Source: Saccharothrix sp. NRRL B-16348
GTDB taxonomy: Bacteria; Actinomycetota; Actinomycetes; Mycobacteriales; Pseudonocardiaceae
Length of the DNA: 29,822 nt
Reading direction: 5' to 3'
Assembly (NCBI RefSeq): GCF_001280085.1
Contig: NZ_LGED01000239.1
Span: 1 to 29,822, forward strand
Of the stretch, positions 1 through 7,800 are shown piece after piece. Position numbers and translations under genes: made by a program. The notes below the pieces were generated by a model that was given only the letters and a program-made list of their open reading frames with translations, was not told where the DNA came from and searched no databases. The number at the start of each line of letters is the position of its first letter. Positions within the stretch are counted from its first letter, which is position 1.

Positions 1-26
1 ACCCCCTGACGCCGGGAGCGCAGGCC

Positions 27-1535
27 GTGGCAACCCGACAGGCCATGGTGCACAGTGACGCCATGGCTGATCACTCCGCCGAGCCCGCCGTCGAACAACC
101 GGCCGAGGACGCGTACCGCCTGCTCGTGGACAGCGTGGTCGACTACGCGATCTTCATGCTGGACGCCACCGGCCGGGTCATGACCTGGAACGCGGGCGCC
201 GAGCGGATCAAGGGCTACTCGGCCGAGGACATCATCGGCAAGCACTTCTCCACCTTCTACCCGGTCGAGGATCTCGACGCGCGCAAGCCCTGGTACGAGC
301 TGGAGGTCGCCGCGGAGGTGGGCCGGTTCGAGGACGAGGGCTGGCGGCTGCGCAAGGACGGCACCCGCTTCTGGGCCAACGTCGTCATCACCGCCTTGTT
401 CGAGAAGTCGGGTCGCCTGCGCGGGTTCGCGAAGGTCACCCGCGACATGACCGACCGCATGCGGGCCGAGGAGGCGCTGCGGGCGAGCGAGGAGCGGTTC
501 CGGCTGCTCGTGCAGGGCGTGCTGGACTACGCCATCTTCATGCTCGACCCGACCGGCCGCGTGATCAGCTGGAACGCGGGCGCCGAGCGGATCAAGGGCT
601 ACTCGGCCGAGGACATCGTCGGCGAGCACTTCTCGCTGTTCTACCCGCCCGAGGACCTGGTGGCGCGCAAGCCGTGGCGTGAGCTGGAAGTGGCCGCCGA
701 GGTGGGCCGGTTCGAGGACGAGGGCTGGCGGCTGCGCAAGGACGGCACCCGCTTCTGGGCCAACGTCGTCATCACCGCCCTGACCGACGAGGCGGGCCGC
801 CTGCGCGGGTTCGCCAAGGTCACCCGCGACATGACCGAACGCCGACGGGTCGAGCGGACGTTGACCGAGCAGCGCAGGCTCGTCGGCCACCTCGTGGAGG
901 CGCAGGAGCTGGAACGGCGCCGCATCGCCTGGGACGTGCACGACGATTCGATCCAGTCCATGGTCGCCGTCGGCATGCGGCTGCAACTGCTGGCCAACCG
1001 GCTGCCCGAGGAGGAAGCGGCCGTCGTGCGGCAACTGGACGAGGCGGTCCGCGCGTCCATCGGACGGCTGCGCAACCTGGTGTTCCGGCTCCGCCCGCCC
1101 GAGCTCGACCGGCACAGCCTGGTCGAGGCCCTGGACCACTACCTCACCGACGTCGCCGGCCCGTGGGGCGTCACCTACCGGCTGCGGCACGCGCTGGCCC
1201 ACGAGCCGCCCGCCGGGTCCGCGATCACGATCTTCCGCATCTGCCAGGAAGCCCTCGCCAACATCCGCAAGCACGCCAGGGCGTCCTCGGTCGACGTGTC
1301 TTTGACGTCGGTCGACGACGGGACGCTGGTGGAGGTCGCGGACAACGGGGTGGGAGTCGCGGAGGGTGTCGACGCCGTCGTGCCGGCCGACCGACCGGCG
1401 ATCGACCACTTCGGCATGATCGAGATGCGGGAGCGCGCGGAGACCGCGGGCGGCTGGTGGTCGGTGGGCGAGGGCCCCGACGGCGGCGCGGTGGTGCGGT
1501 TCTGGATCCCGGACTCGTCCGGGGGTGAGCCGTGA
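27..1535 (+). CDS. Tandem-PAS sensor histidine kinase (HisKA_3/NarX-DegS type)
   Basis: Probably a soluble sensor kinase that autophosphorylates on histidine and signals to the overlapping receiver gene. Two PAS domains lie at about residues 27-145 and 154-272 and are nearly identical. A dimerisation/phosphoacceptor helix follows, with the ERRRIAWDVHDDS motif (His305), the HisKA_3 pattern of NarL-partner kinases. The C-terminal ATPase domain shows an N-box (CQEALANIRKHA) and a G1 box (DNGVGV). No membrane segment or signal peptide is visible, so the stimulus is probably sensed in the cytoplasm, possibly redox, oxygen or light through a PAS cofactor (inference). The GTG at 27 has GGGAG upstream with good spacing; ATG at 45 and 63 are alternatives. 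The stop overlaps the next start (GTGA), so the two genes are translationally coupled. Confidence 0.9.
   Translation: MATRQAMVHSDAMADHSAEPAVEQPAEDAYRLLVDSVVDYAIFMLDATGRVMTWNAGAERIKGYSAEDIIGKHFSTFYPVEDLDARKPWYELEVAAEVGRFEDEGWRLRKDGTRFWANVVITALFEKSGRLRGFAKVTRDMTDRMRAEEALRASEERFRLLVQGVLDYAIFMLDPTGRVISWNAGAERIKGYSAEDIVGEHFSLFYPPEDLVARKPWRELEVAAEVGRFEDEGWRLRKDGTRFWANVVITALTDEAGRLRGFAKVTRDMTERRRVERTLTEQRRLVGHLVEAQELERRRIAWDVHDDSIQSMVAVGMRLQLLANRLPEEEAAVVRQLDEAVRASIGRLRNLVFRLRPPELDRHSLVEALDHYLTDVAGPWGVTYRLRHALAHEPPAGSAITIFRICQEALANIRKHARASSVDVSLTSVDDGTLVEVADNGVGVAEGVDAVVPADRPAIDHFGMIEMRERAETAGGWWSVGEGPDGGAVVRFWIPDSSGGEP
186..779 (+). repeat. Intragenic tandem duplication of the PAS unit, 384-bp period
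   Basis: The two PAS-coding segments repeat at an offset of exactly 384 bp (128 codons). Bases 186-233 match 570-617 without change (48 nt) and bases 315-395 match 699-779 without change (81 nt). The stretches between differ at scattered sites. Such long exact blocks inside otherwise diverged copies suggest recent duplication or gene conversion. Confidence 0.9.
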
Positions 1536-1951
1536 CGGACCCCAAGCTCAGCGTGGTGATCTCGGACGACGACCCGATGATCCGCGACGCCCTGCGCGAG
1601 GTGCTCGACGCCGAGCCGGACTTCGAGGTCGTCGCGGTGGCACGGGACGCGGACGAGGCGATCGAGCTGGTCGAACGCCACGGCCCGGCCGTCGTCGTGC
1701 TCGACGTCCGCATGCCCGGCGGCGGCGGTGGCCGGGCCGCGCGGGAGATCAGGCACCGTTCGCCGGAGACCGCCATCCTGGCGCTGTCGACCTTCGCCGA
1801 CCGCGAGCTGTACCGCGAGGTCGAGTCGGCCGGCGTCGGTGAGCACCTGGTCAAAGGCGCGTCGAACAGCGACATCGTCGCGGCCGTCCGCAGGTTGGGA
1901 CGACCGGGGCGTGGCGATCGCAGGGGTGCGTTGCCCCGTCCGGGGACGTAG
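1532..1951 (+). CDS. Stand-alone receiver (response regulator lacking an output domain)
   Basis: A 139-residue protein of the NarL/FixJ receiver type. The acidic pocket is Asp12-Asp13-Asp14, the phosphoacceptor is Asp58 in VVVLDVRMPG, the switch residue is the Ser of ILALSTFAD, and the conserved lysine is in HLVKGAS. Partners of HisKA_3 kinases normally carry a LuxR-type DNA-binding domain after the receiver. Here the protein ends about 20 residues after the receiver in an Arg/Gly/Pro-rich tail, and only 50 bases separate its stop from the next gene, so there is no room for one. It may be a phosphate sink, a partner-binding regulator, or a truncated regulator. The GTG start overlaps the kinase stop by 4 bases. 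Confidence 0.85.
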   Translation: MTDPKLSVVISDDDPMIRDALREVLDAEPDFEVVAVARDADEAIELVERHGPAVVVLDVRMPGGGGGRAAREIRHRSPETAILALSTFADRELYREVESAGVGEHLVKGASNSDIVAAVRRLGRPGRGDRRGALPRPGT

Positions 1952-2001
1952 CGTCGGCCTGGTACAACTGTGGATCGAGAACACCGACACCGGGAGACGT
2001 C

Positions 2002-2394
2002 GTGGCCGAGCCGATGGGGCAGCCCTCACCGATCCTCGACATCCGTGTCACCCGAGCGGGTGACGTACTCGTCGTCGGCGTGACGGGCGAGCTGGACATG
2101 GACACCGCTCCCGAGGTCCGCGCCGTCATCGTGTCGGGCCTGGTCGAACGCCCGTCCGCACTGGTCCTCGACCTGACCGGGGTGGGGTTCTTCAGCTCCG
2201 CCGGCCTGTCGCTGCTGCTGGAGGCCCGGCGCCGCATCGACACCCTCGCCGTCGTGGCGAACGGGCGCGCCGTGCTCAGGCCGATCCAGCTGACCTCGAT
2301 CGCGGCCCTGCTGACCGTGTTCCCGTCGGTCGACGAGGCGCTGACCTGGATCTCCACGACCCAGAGCGTCCACCAGGCCGACCGTCGGGGCTGA
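2002..2394 (+). CDS. STAS-domain anti-sigma factor antagonist (SpoIIAA/RsbV-like)
   Basis: A 130-residue single STAS domain. Members bind and release an anti-sigma kinase depending on phosphorylation of a serine. The core pattern is present: VGVTGELDMDTAP near residues 27-39, then LVLDLTGVGFFSSAGLSLLL at about residues 54-73, which holds the Ser-Ser-Ala-Gly site phosphorylated in this family. The GTG start has GGGAG a few bases upstream. It lies 50 bases after the receiver gene on the same strand, so kinase, receiver and antagonist could form a two-component to partner-switching relay. No RsbW-like kinase or sigma factor gene is in the window, so the partner is unknown. Confidence 0.88.
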   Translation: MAEPMGQPSPILDIRVTRAGDVLVVGVTGELDMDTAPEVRAVIVSGLVERPSALVLDLTGVGFFSSAGLSLLLEARRRIDTLAVVANGRAVLRPIQLTSIAALLTVFPSVDEALTWISTTQSVHQADRRG

Positions 2395-2677
2395 GTCGTC
2401 GGCCGCACCGACCGCCCGTCGGACGACACGCCGACAAGATCGACCGTGGACGAGCACGTTCGTCGGAAGTGTTGAGCGCACACGCGTTCGAGTGCACCCA
2501 CGGTGGTAACGGGTGGCGCCTGTCTCGTACGAGTGGTCCTGTCGGGGATCAGCACGCGCCGGCCGTCGTGGGTTACATGATGAAGCGTGGCCGCCGCCAC
2601 GTGCGCCCAGCCGACCATCGGCTCGCGAAAGCACCGGACGGCGCCGCTCGAAGATTCCTCACAAGAAGGGACTCACG

Positions 2678-2791
2678 ATGACCAAGCGTGTGTACGAGGC
2701 GCCGATCCTGATCGCCTGCGGCGCCTTCTCGAAGGTGACCGGCCTGCTGCAGCGCCACGGCAACGATCGCCTCATCCTGAGCAAGAACTGA
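2678..2791 (+). CDS. Citrulassin-family lasso peptide precursor
   Basis: A 37-residue precursor peptide. The 22-residue leader has the pattern read by lasso RiPP-recognition proteins (Y6-x-x-P9-x-L11, G15, F17) and ends in Thr21-Gly22, with the usual threonine at position -2. The predicted core is [15 protein letters not shown]. From memory, it matches citrulassin A (LLGLAGNDRLVLSKN) closely: same length, Leu1 for the ring amine, Asp8 for the isopeptide bond, Arg9 (deiminated to citrulline in citrulassins) and the LSKN tail. AGAAGGGA lies before the ATG with good spacing. The maturation genes (B1 recognition protein, B2 protease, C cyclase) are absent; an ABC exporter fragment begins at the stop codon. 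The peptide is intact, but its cluster appears deleted. Confidence 0.9.
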   Translation: MTKRVYEAPILIACGAFSKVTGLLQRHGNDRLILSKN

Positions 2792-3231
2792 TCACGCTGC
2801 GGGAGAACATCGCCTACGCGGAACCCGACGCCGACGTGACCGAGATCGACCGAGTGGTGCGCCTCGCCGACCTCGGTGATCTCGTCGACCGCCTGCCCGC
2901 CGGGCTGGACACCGAGGTCGGCGACCGCGGTTGCACGCTGTCCGGTGGGGAACGCCAGCGGGTCGCGTTGGCACGCGCGCTGCTCACCAAGCCTTCGTTG
3001 CTCCTGCTGGACGAACCCACCTCGCAACTCGACGCGATGACCGAAGCCGTCCTGGCCGAGACCGTTGCCCGCGTCACCGCCGAATGCGCCCTGCTCGTCA
3101 TCGCGCACCGGCCGTCGACCCTCCGCAGCGCGGATTGCGTCGTGCTGCTCGACGGGGGCCGCGTGGCCGCACGGGGAACACCGGCACAGTTGCTGAGCGA
3201 CAGCGAGCTGTACCGGCGACTCGCCACGTGA
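2788..3231 (+). pseudogene. 3' remnant of an ABC exporter gene (lasso transporter D?)
   Basis: An open frame with no plausible upstream start encodes only the back half of an ABC nucleotide-binding domain. It begins [15 protein letters not shown] and continues through the signature motif LSGGERQR, Walker [13 protein letters not shown] and the H-loop VIAHR to a normal C-terminus. The membrane domain, Walker A and Q-loop are missing, so it cannot act as an ATPase. Its frame differs from that of the lasso precursor, and exporter-like sequence starts within a few bases of the precursor's stop. Lasso clusters commonly carry such an exporter, so the simplest reading is one deletion from the precursor's end into the transporter gene. 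Confidence 0.85.
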
Positions 3232-3232
3232 C

Positions 3233-3600
3233 AACTCACCGCTGTCCGCCTTCCTGCCCAAGCGGGGCTCGACCTCGGCCGACGAACGCGCGTTGATCAC
3301 CGCAACCGTACGGGAGAACCTGGAACGGGACATGATCGCCGAAGGCGCCAACCCCCGGTCCGCGTTGCGGATCCTCAACAACCGCGACCACGCCGACCCG
3401 TGGGGCAGCCGAACTGCGGCCGGGTCGTCGGCGGCGGCACGGCCGACGACCCGGACCTCGACTTCACCGTCGACCGGCTGCGCCCCGCCGAGGGCTTCAC
3501 GGGCACCGAGGACACCGTGGCCCGGACCGCGTGGGCGTTCGTCCGGGGAACGGCTGACCGCTTCCGGTGGGCGCGGCCCTCGTCGCCAGCGTCCCCGTGA
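3233..3600 (+). pseudogene. Frameshifted remnant of an unrecognised gene
   Basis: Two open stretches in different frames appear to belong together. The first (from 3233, read through 3293-3400) gives LSAFLPKRG, then ITATVRENLERDMIAEG and ILNNRDHADPWG. The second, beginning around 3400, gives GQPNCGRVVGGGTADDPD and runs to a stop at 3598-3600. They meet at a GGGG run near 3400-3404, where a one-base indel would restore a continuous frame. No start or ribosome binding site is convincing at the 5' end, which directly follows the exporter remnant. I do not recognise the family. A real frameshift and a sequencing error in the G-run cannot be told apart from this sequence. Confidence 0.4.
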
Positions 3601-3708
3601 CGAGGCAATCCGTTCACCCGACGCGGGCTCGTCCGCGTCGTCGGACGGTGGTCGGGCCGCCGCCGTGCCTAGGGTTGGGCCGACCGGATCCCGGTACGAG
3701 GAGGCCCG

Positions 3709-4839
3709 ATGGACCGGCGCGCGTTCCACCGATCCGTGCTGCTCACTACCGTCGCCGCGCCGCTGGTGACCGCCGGTCCGGCCCACGCCCGACCGGCGCC
3801 GGGCGTGCCGCGCCGCGCGGTGGTCGAGTACGGGTTGCCGCACGCGGAGCAGACCCACGAGCTGGTCCGGGTTCCCGGGCTGCCGCTCGTGCTGGTGTCG
3901 CAGATGTCCAACAGCCACCTGGTCAAGGTTCGGCTCGACCCGGCGGGCGAGCAGGTCCTGGCGGCGCGGGCGCACCCGTTGGGCGAGGCGCACTCCATGC
4001 TGCACGGCTTGGCCGTGTCGCAGCGCCACCCGGGCATGGTGTGGGCGACCCACGAGGCCGGCAACCGGCTCCTGCTGGTCGACCCGAGCGGCGCGGACGT
4101 CGACGCGCCGCCGCGCCTGCTGCGCACGATCGACATCCCCGGCGACGGGCAGGGGCCGCACTACGTCGGCGAGTACGGCGACCGGCTGTGGGTGAGCCTC
4201 AAGACCAGCAACCACGTGCTGTCGATCGACCACGCCGACCCGTCCCGGTTCCGGCTCTACGAGGGCCGCCCGAACCCGATCTTCGTCGCACGGCACCCCG
4301 GGTCCGGCGAGTTCTACGCCAGCCAGGACGACGCGAGCCAGGTCCTGCGCATCAACCCCGAGACCCACGCCACCGCCCAGCTGGACGTCCCCGACCGGCC
4401 GGTGGGGCTGGTGGCCGGTCCGACCGCGCTGTGGGTCGCGCTGCTGGGCACCAGCGACCACGGCACCGGCACGTTCGGCCGCATCGACGCCGACGGGACC
4501 ATCGCGTGGTTCCGGCTGCAGTCGTCCGAGGTGTCCGACGCGGGACTGCTGCACATCGCGTTCGACCCCGCGGGCAGGCCGAGCGCGTGGCTGCTGGGGT
4601 CGTCGATCAGCTCCGACGACGTGCTCGACGTGGTCGTGCGGGTCACGTTCGACCCCGGCTACACCCGGGTCGTCGGCGAAGAGGTCACGGTGCTGCCCAC
4701 CCAGCACTGCAAGGCCCACCGGCTGCTCCCGCTGGCCCGCAGCCTGCTGGTCACCGAGCTGACCAGCTCCACGCTCGCCCAGCTCACCACCGATTCGTGG
4801 GACCGGCCCACCGACCCCGCGCCGGGCGACCCGAGCTGA
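3709..4839 (+). CDS. Exported beta-propeller protein, Vgb/SMP-30-like
   Basis: A 376-residue protein with an N-terminal export signal. The start MDRRAFHRS resembles a twin-arginine motif, followed by a hydrophobic stretch and an Ala-rich cleavage region (GPAHARP). The mature part is a run of short beta-strand repeats such as LWVSLKTSNHVLSIDH, FYASQDDASQVLRINP and LWVALLGTSDHGTGTFGRID. These look like the blades of a streptogramin lyase (Vgb) or SMP-30/gluconolactonase propeller. I cannot confirm Vgb catalytic residues, so lyase activity is not claimed; it may be a binding or scaffold protein. GAGGAGG precedes the ATG with good spacing. It converges with the large minus-strand gene, with only 4 bases between the stops, and no terminator is visible there. 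Confidence 0.75.
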   Translation: MDRRAFHRSVLLTTVAAPLVTAGPAHARPAPGVPRRAVVEYGLPHAEQTHELVRVPGLPLVLVSQMSNSHLVKVRLDPAGEQVLAARAHPLGEAHSMLHGLAVSQRHPGMVWATHEAGNRLLLVDPSGADVDAPPRLLRTIDIPGDGQGPHYVGEYGDRLWVSLKTSNHVLSIDHADPSRFRLYEGRPNPIFVARHPGSGEFYASQDDASQVLRINPETHATAQLDVPDRPVGLVAGPTALWVALLGTSDHGTGTFGRIDADGTIAWFRLQSSEVSDAGLLHIAFDPAGRPSAWLLGSSISSDDVLDVVVRVTFDPGYTRVVGEEVTVLPTQHCKAHRLLPLARSLLVTELTSSTLAQLTTDSWDRPTDPAPGDPS

Positions 4840-4843
4840 GCCG

Positions 4844-7800
4844 TCACGCGCAGGGGTTGCCCCGCTCGACGCCCGCGGGCAGTCGCTCCACTTCGGACGG
4901 TGTGTAGTCGCGGCCGGCGGCGGCGCACAGGGCCGGGAACCAGCGGGACGGTTCGAGGTCCACCGACACGAAGCCGTGCTTGTTCGCGCCGATCAGCCGG
5001 GAGCCGACCACCACCGCGCCGACCGTGTCGTCGGGCAGCCGGAACTCGCCGAGCAGGCGTGCCGTCGCCGGGTCCCACACCTGGATCAGCTCGTCCTCGC
5101 CGGAGGCGACCAGCTTCCCGTCCGGGGTGAACCCGGTCGGCGACACGTGGGCGGTGAGCGGGATCGCCGCCGACGTGTCACCGGTCCGCAGGTCGTGCAC
5201 GTAGGCGCGGCCGGACGCGTACTGGACCGCCAGGCGTGGGCGGTGCAGCGCCGCGGCGAGCATCGTCGAGTCCGGTTCGGGCGCGATGTGCCCGCCCTCG
5301 GCCCGCGCCTCCAGGTCCCACCACCGCTGGCCGTGCGGCGTGTTGACGAGGACCCGGTGGGGATCGGGCGTGCGCAGCACGATGCCCTGTTCGGCCGCCT
5401 CCAGCAGCTCGCGCGGGGTGTCGCCCACGGGCAGCGGCTCCCCGACGGGCGCGCCGCTGTCGAGGTTCCACCGGGTGAGCAGCCCCGCGTACAGGGTGAC
5501 GGCGGTGCGGTCGTCCACGGCGGCCACCGAACGCCGCCAGCCCCGGTCGCCCTGGCCGCCGAGTTCGGCGGGCCGGGGCAGCCGGACGCGGCGCAGCTCC
5601 GCCAGGTCGCGGGTGTCCAGCACCAGCAGCTCCGGGCCGTCGAACAGGAGCAGGCGCGCGTTGTCCGGGGTGAACTGCAGGAACAACCGGCCCGGTGGCA
5701 GCAGGTCCGGCACGTGGGCCAGCCGGCGCCGGGTGCGGGTGTCGACCAGGGACAGGCCGGGCACGCGGTCGCCCGCGCTCTCGACCACCGCCATCAGCGA
5801 CCCGTCCTCGCTGTACGCCGGGTTGACCAGGTCGGCCGAGCCCGCGTACGCCGACTGCCCGGCGCCGACCTCCTCGACCGGGCGCGGCGGGCGCATCCGC
5901 ACCACCGCCCGGCCGCGCACGTGGCGGATGTCGGGTGTGCCGTCCCGCGACCGCAGCACGACCGTGCCGCCGCCGACCTCTTGGTCCGCGGTCAGGTCCG
6001 AACTCGGCGTCGAGGACTGGTAGGCCCGGCCGTCCCGCGGGTCGAGGTAGGTCACCAGGCCGAAGCTGCCCGACTCGATGCCCGGGTCGAACGCCAGGTA
6101 CTCGCCGGTGAGGTCGGTGGCGACGTCGGCGCAGTCCGGCGCGTGCCGGCGGAACACCTCGGCGCCGCTGAACACGTCCCGCCCGGTGAGCACGTCGTGC
6201 GCGCAGAGCAGCGCCATACGCCCCTGGCGGGCCGTGCTGGACGTGCCCGGCGTCGAGCTGATCTCCGCGCCGGTGTCGAGCGACCGCACGGCGAACACCG
6301 GGCCGCCGTCGCGCGCTTCGAGCAACGCCACCGCGCCGCGCTCGTCGTCCAGCGCGGCGACACCGAGCACTTCGGTCGGCGGCGGCGCGAACCCCGGCAC
6401 CCGCGACCGCCGCGCCACGTCCCACACCTCCACGGACGCGTCGTTCACCAGGACGACGTGCCCGCCCGACGGCGAGATCTCCAGGCCGGCGTCGACCAGC
6501 GGATCCGCCTCCGCGGAACCGGGGCGCACCAGGACCGGCTCGCCGCGCTCGCGCAGGTCCCACACCCGGATCGCGGCCGTCGTGTCGGCCACGGCGACCC
6601 GCGTGCCGTCGTCGCTGACGCGGATGCCCCGCACGCCGTCGACCGAGCCGAGCGACCACGACCGCGGCGCGTCGCCCCACGGGTCGTGCCACGCGGTGAG
6701 CGCGCCGGCCGCGGTGGCGGACACGGCGACGTGACCGGTCGGGGTCGTGGCCACCACGTCCATCGGCGCCGCGAACCGGTCGACGTCCACCTCGGCGACG
6801 TCGTGGAACACGGCCTGCTGCCGCAGCAGCGCGCCGTAGCCGACTGCCGGGTCGTGCCGCCAGGACGCCAGCGCGAACTGCAGCGCGCTCATCGCGGAGA
6901 CACCGGCCTCCCGCTCGGCGAGGTCGTAGAGCAGTCGCGCGGCCTGGTGGCGCACGGTGGTGCCCAGCTCCTGGTTGGCCGACACCGTGCGGGCCGTGAG
7001 CAGGGCCGACACCAGCAGCAACACGGCCATGGCCGCCACGGCCGCGCGCCGCACGCGGGTGGACCGGCGCTGCACGGCGTGCCCGGCGGCCACGTAGTCG
7101 TGCTCGCGCCGGTCCACGTCGGCCGGGCGCTGGTCGAGCCACTGCCGTGCGGCGACGAGCTGGCCGCCGCGCAGCACCAGGTTCCGGTCGCGGCCCTCGC
7201 GCTCCCACTGCTCGGCGCGTTCCCGCACCTGCGCGTGCCAGGCCAGGAACTCGCGGTCGGCCTCCAGCCACCCGCGCAGGGTCCGCCAGTTCCGCAGCAG
7301 GGCTTCGTGCGGGAGCGCGAGCACCCTCGGCTGGCCCGGGTCCTCGCGGACGACCAGCAGCCGTGCGCCCAGCAGCACGTCCACCACCCGGCGCAGGTCG
7401 TCGGGCACGTCGTCCAGCCTGGTGGGGCGCAACGCGAAGCCATCATCGGCGGGTCGGGCCAGGCGGACCAGCAGCCGCCGCACCGGTTCGCGCTCGGCCG
7501 GGGCGAGGTCGCGGTAGAACCGCTCGGCGTGGCCCGCCAACGCGCCCGCGACACCGCCGAGCTCGTCGTAGGCGCGCAAGGTGAGCAGACCGGCCTCCTG
7601 CGCCTTCCACAGCTCGGTGAGGGTGAACTCGACCAGCGGCAGCAGGGCCTCGCAGTCCTGCGCGTCGGCGAGCACCCGGTCGACCACACCGTCCTGGTAG
7701 GCCACGCCGGGGGTCAGCGCCACGGGACGTTCGACGGCCTGCCGCAGCCGGTCGCCGGCCAAGGGCGCGAGGAACACCGTCGCGTCGTCCAACGCGGGCA

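Noticed and set aside
1931..1968. TTGCCC and TACAAC as a promoter for the STAS gene
   Set aside because: The spacing is 26 bases and the -10 lacks the final T, so it is not a credible pair.
2472..2500. TTGAGC as a -35 box for the lasso precursor
   Set aside because: No acceptable -10 hexamer occurs at 16-19 bases; only GC-rich sequence follows. I see no convincing promoter in 2395-2677.
2659..4719. 686-residue open frame on the minus strand
   Set aside because: Antisense to the lasso precursor, exporter remnant and propeller genes. Its composition is His/Arg/Val-rich shadow sequence without any domain, as expected opposite GC-rich codons.
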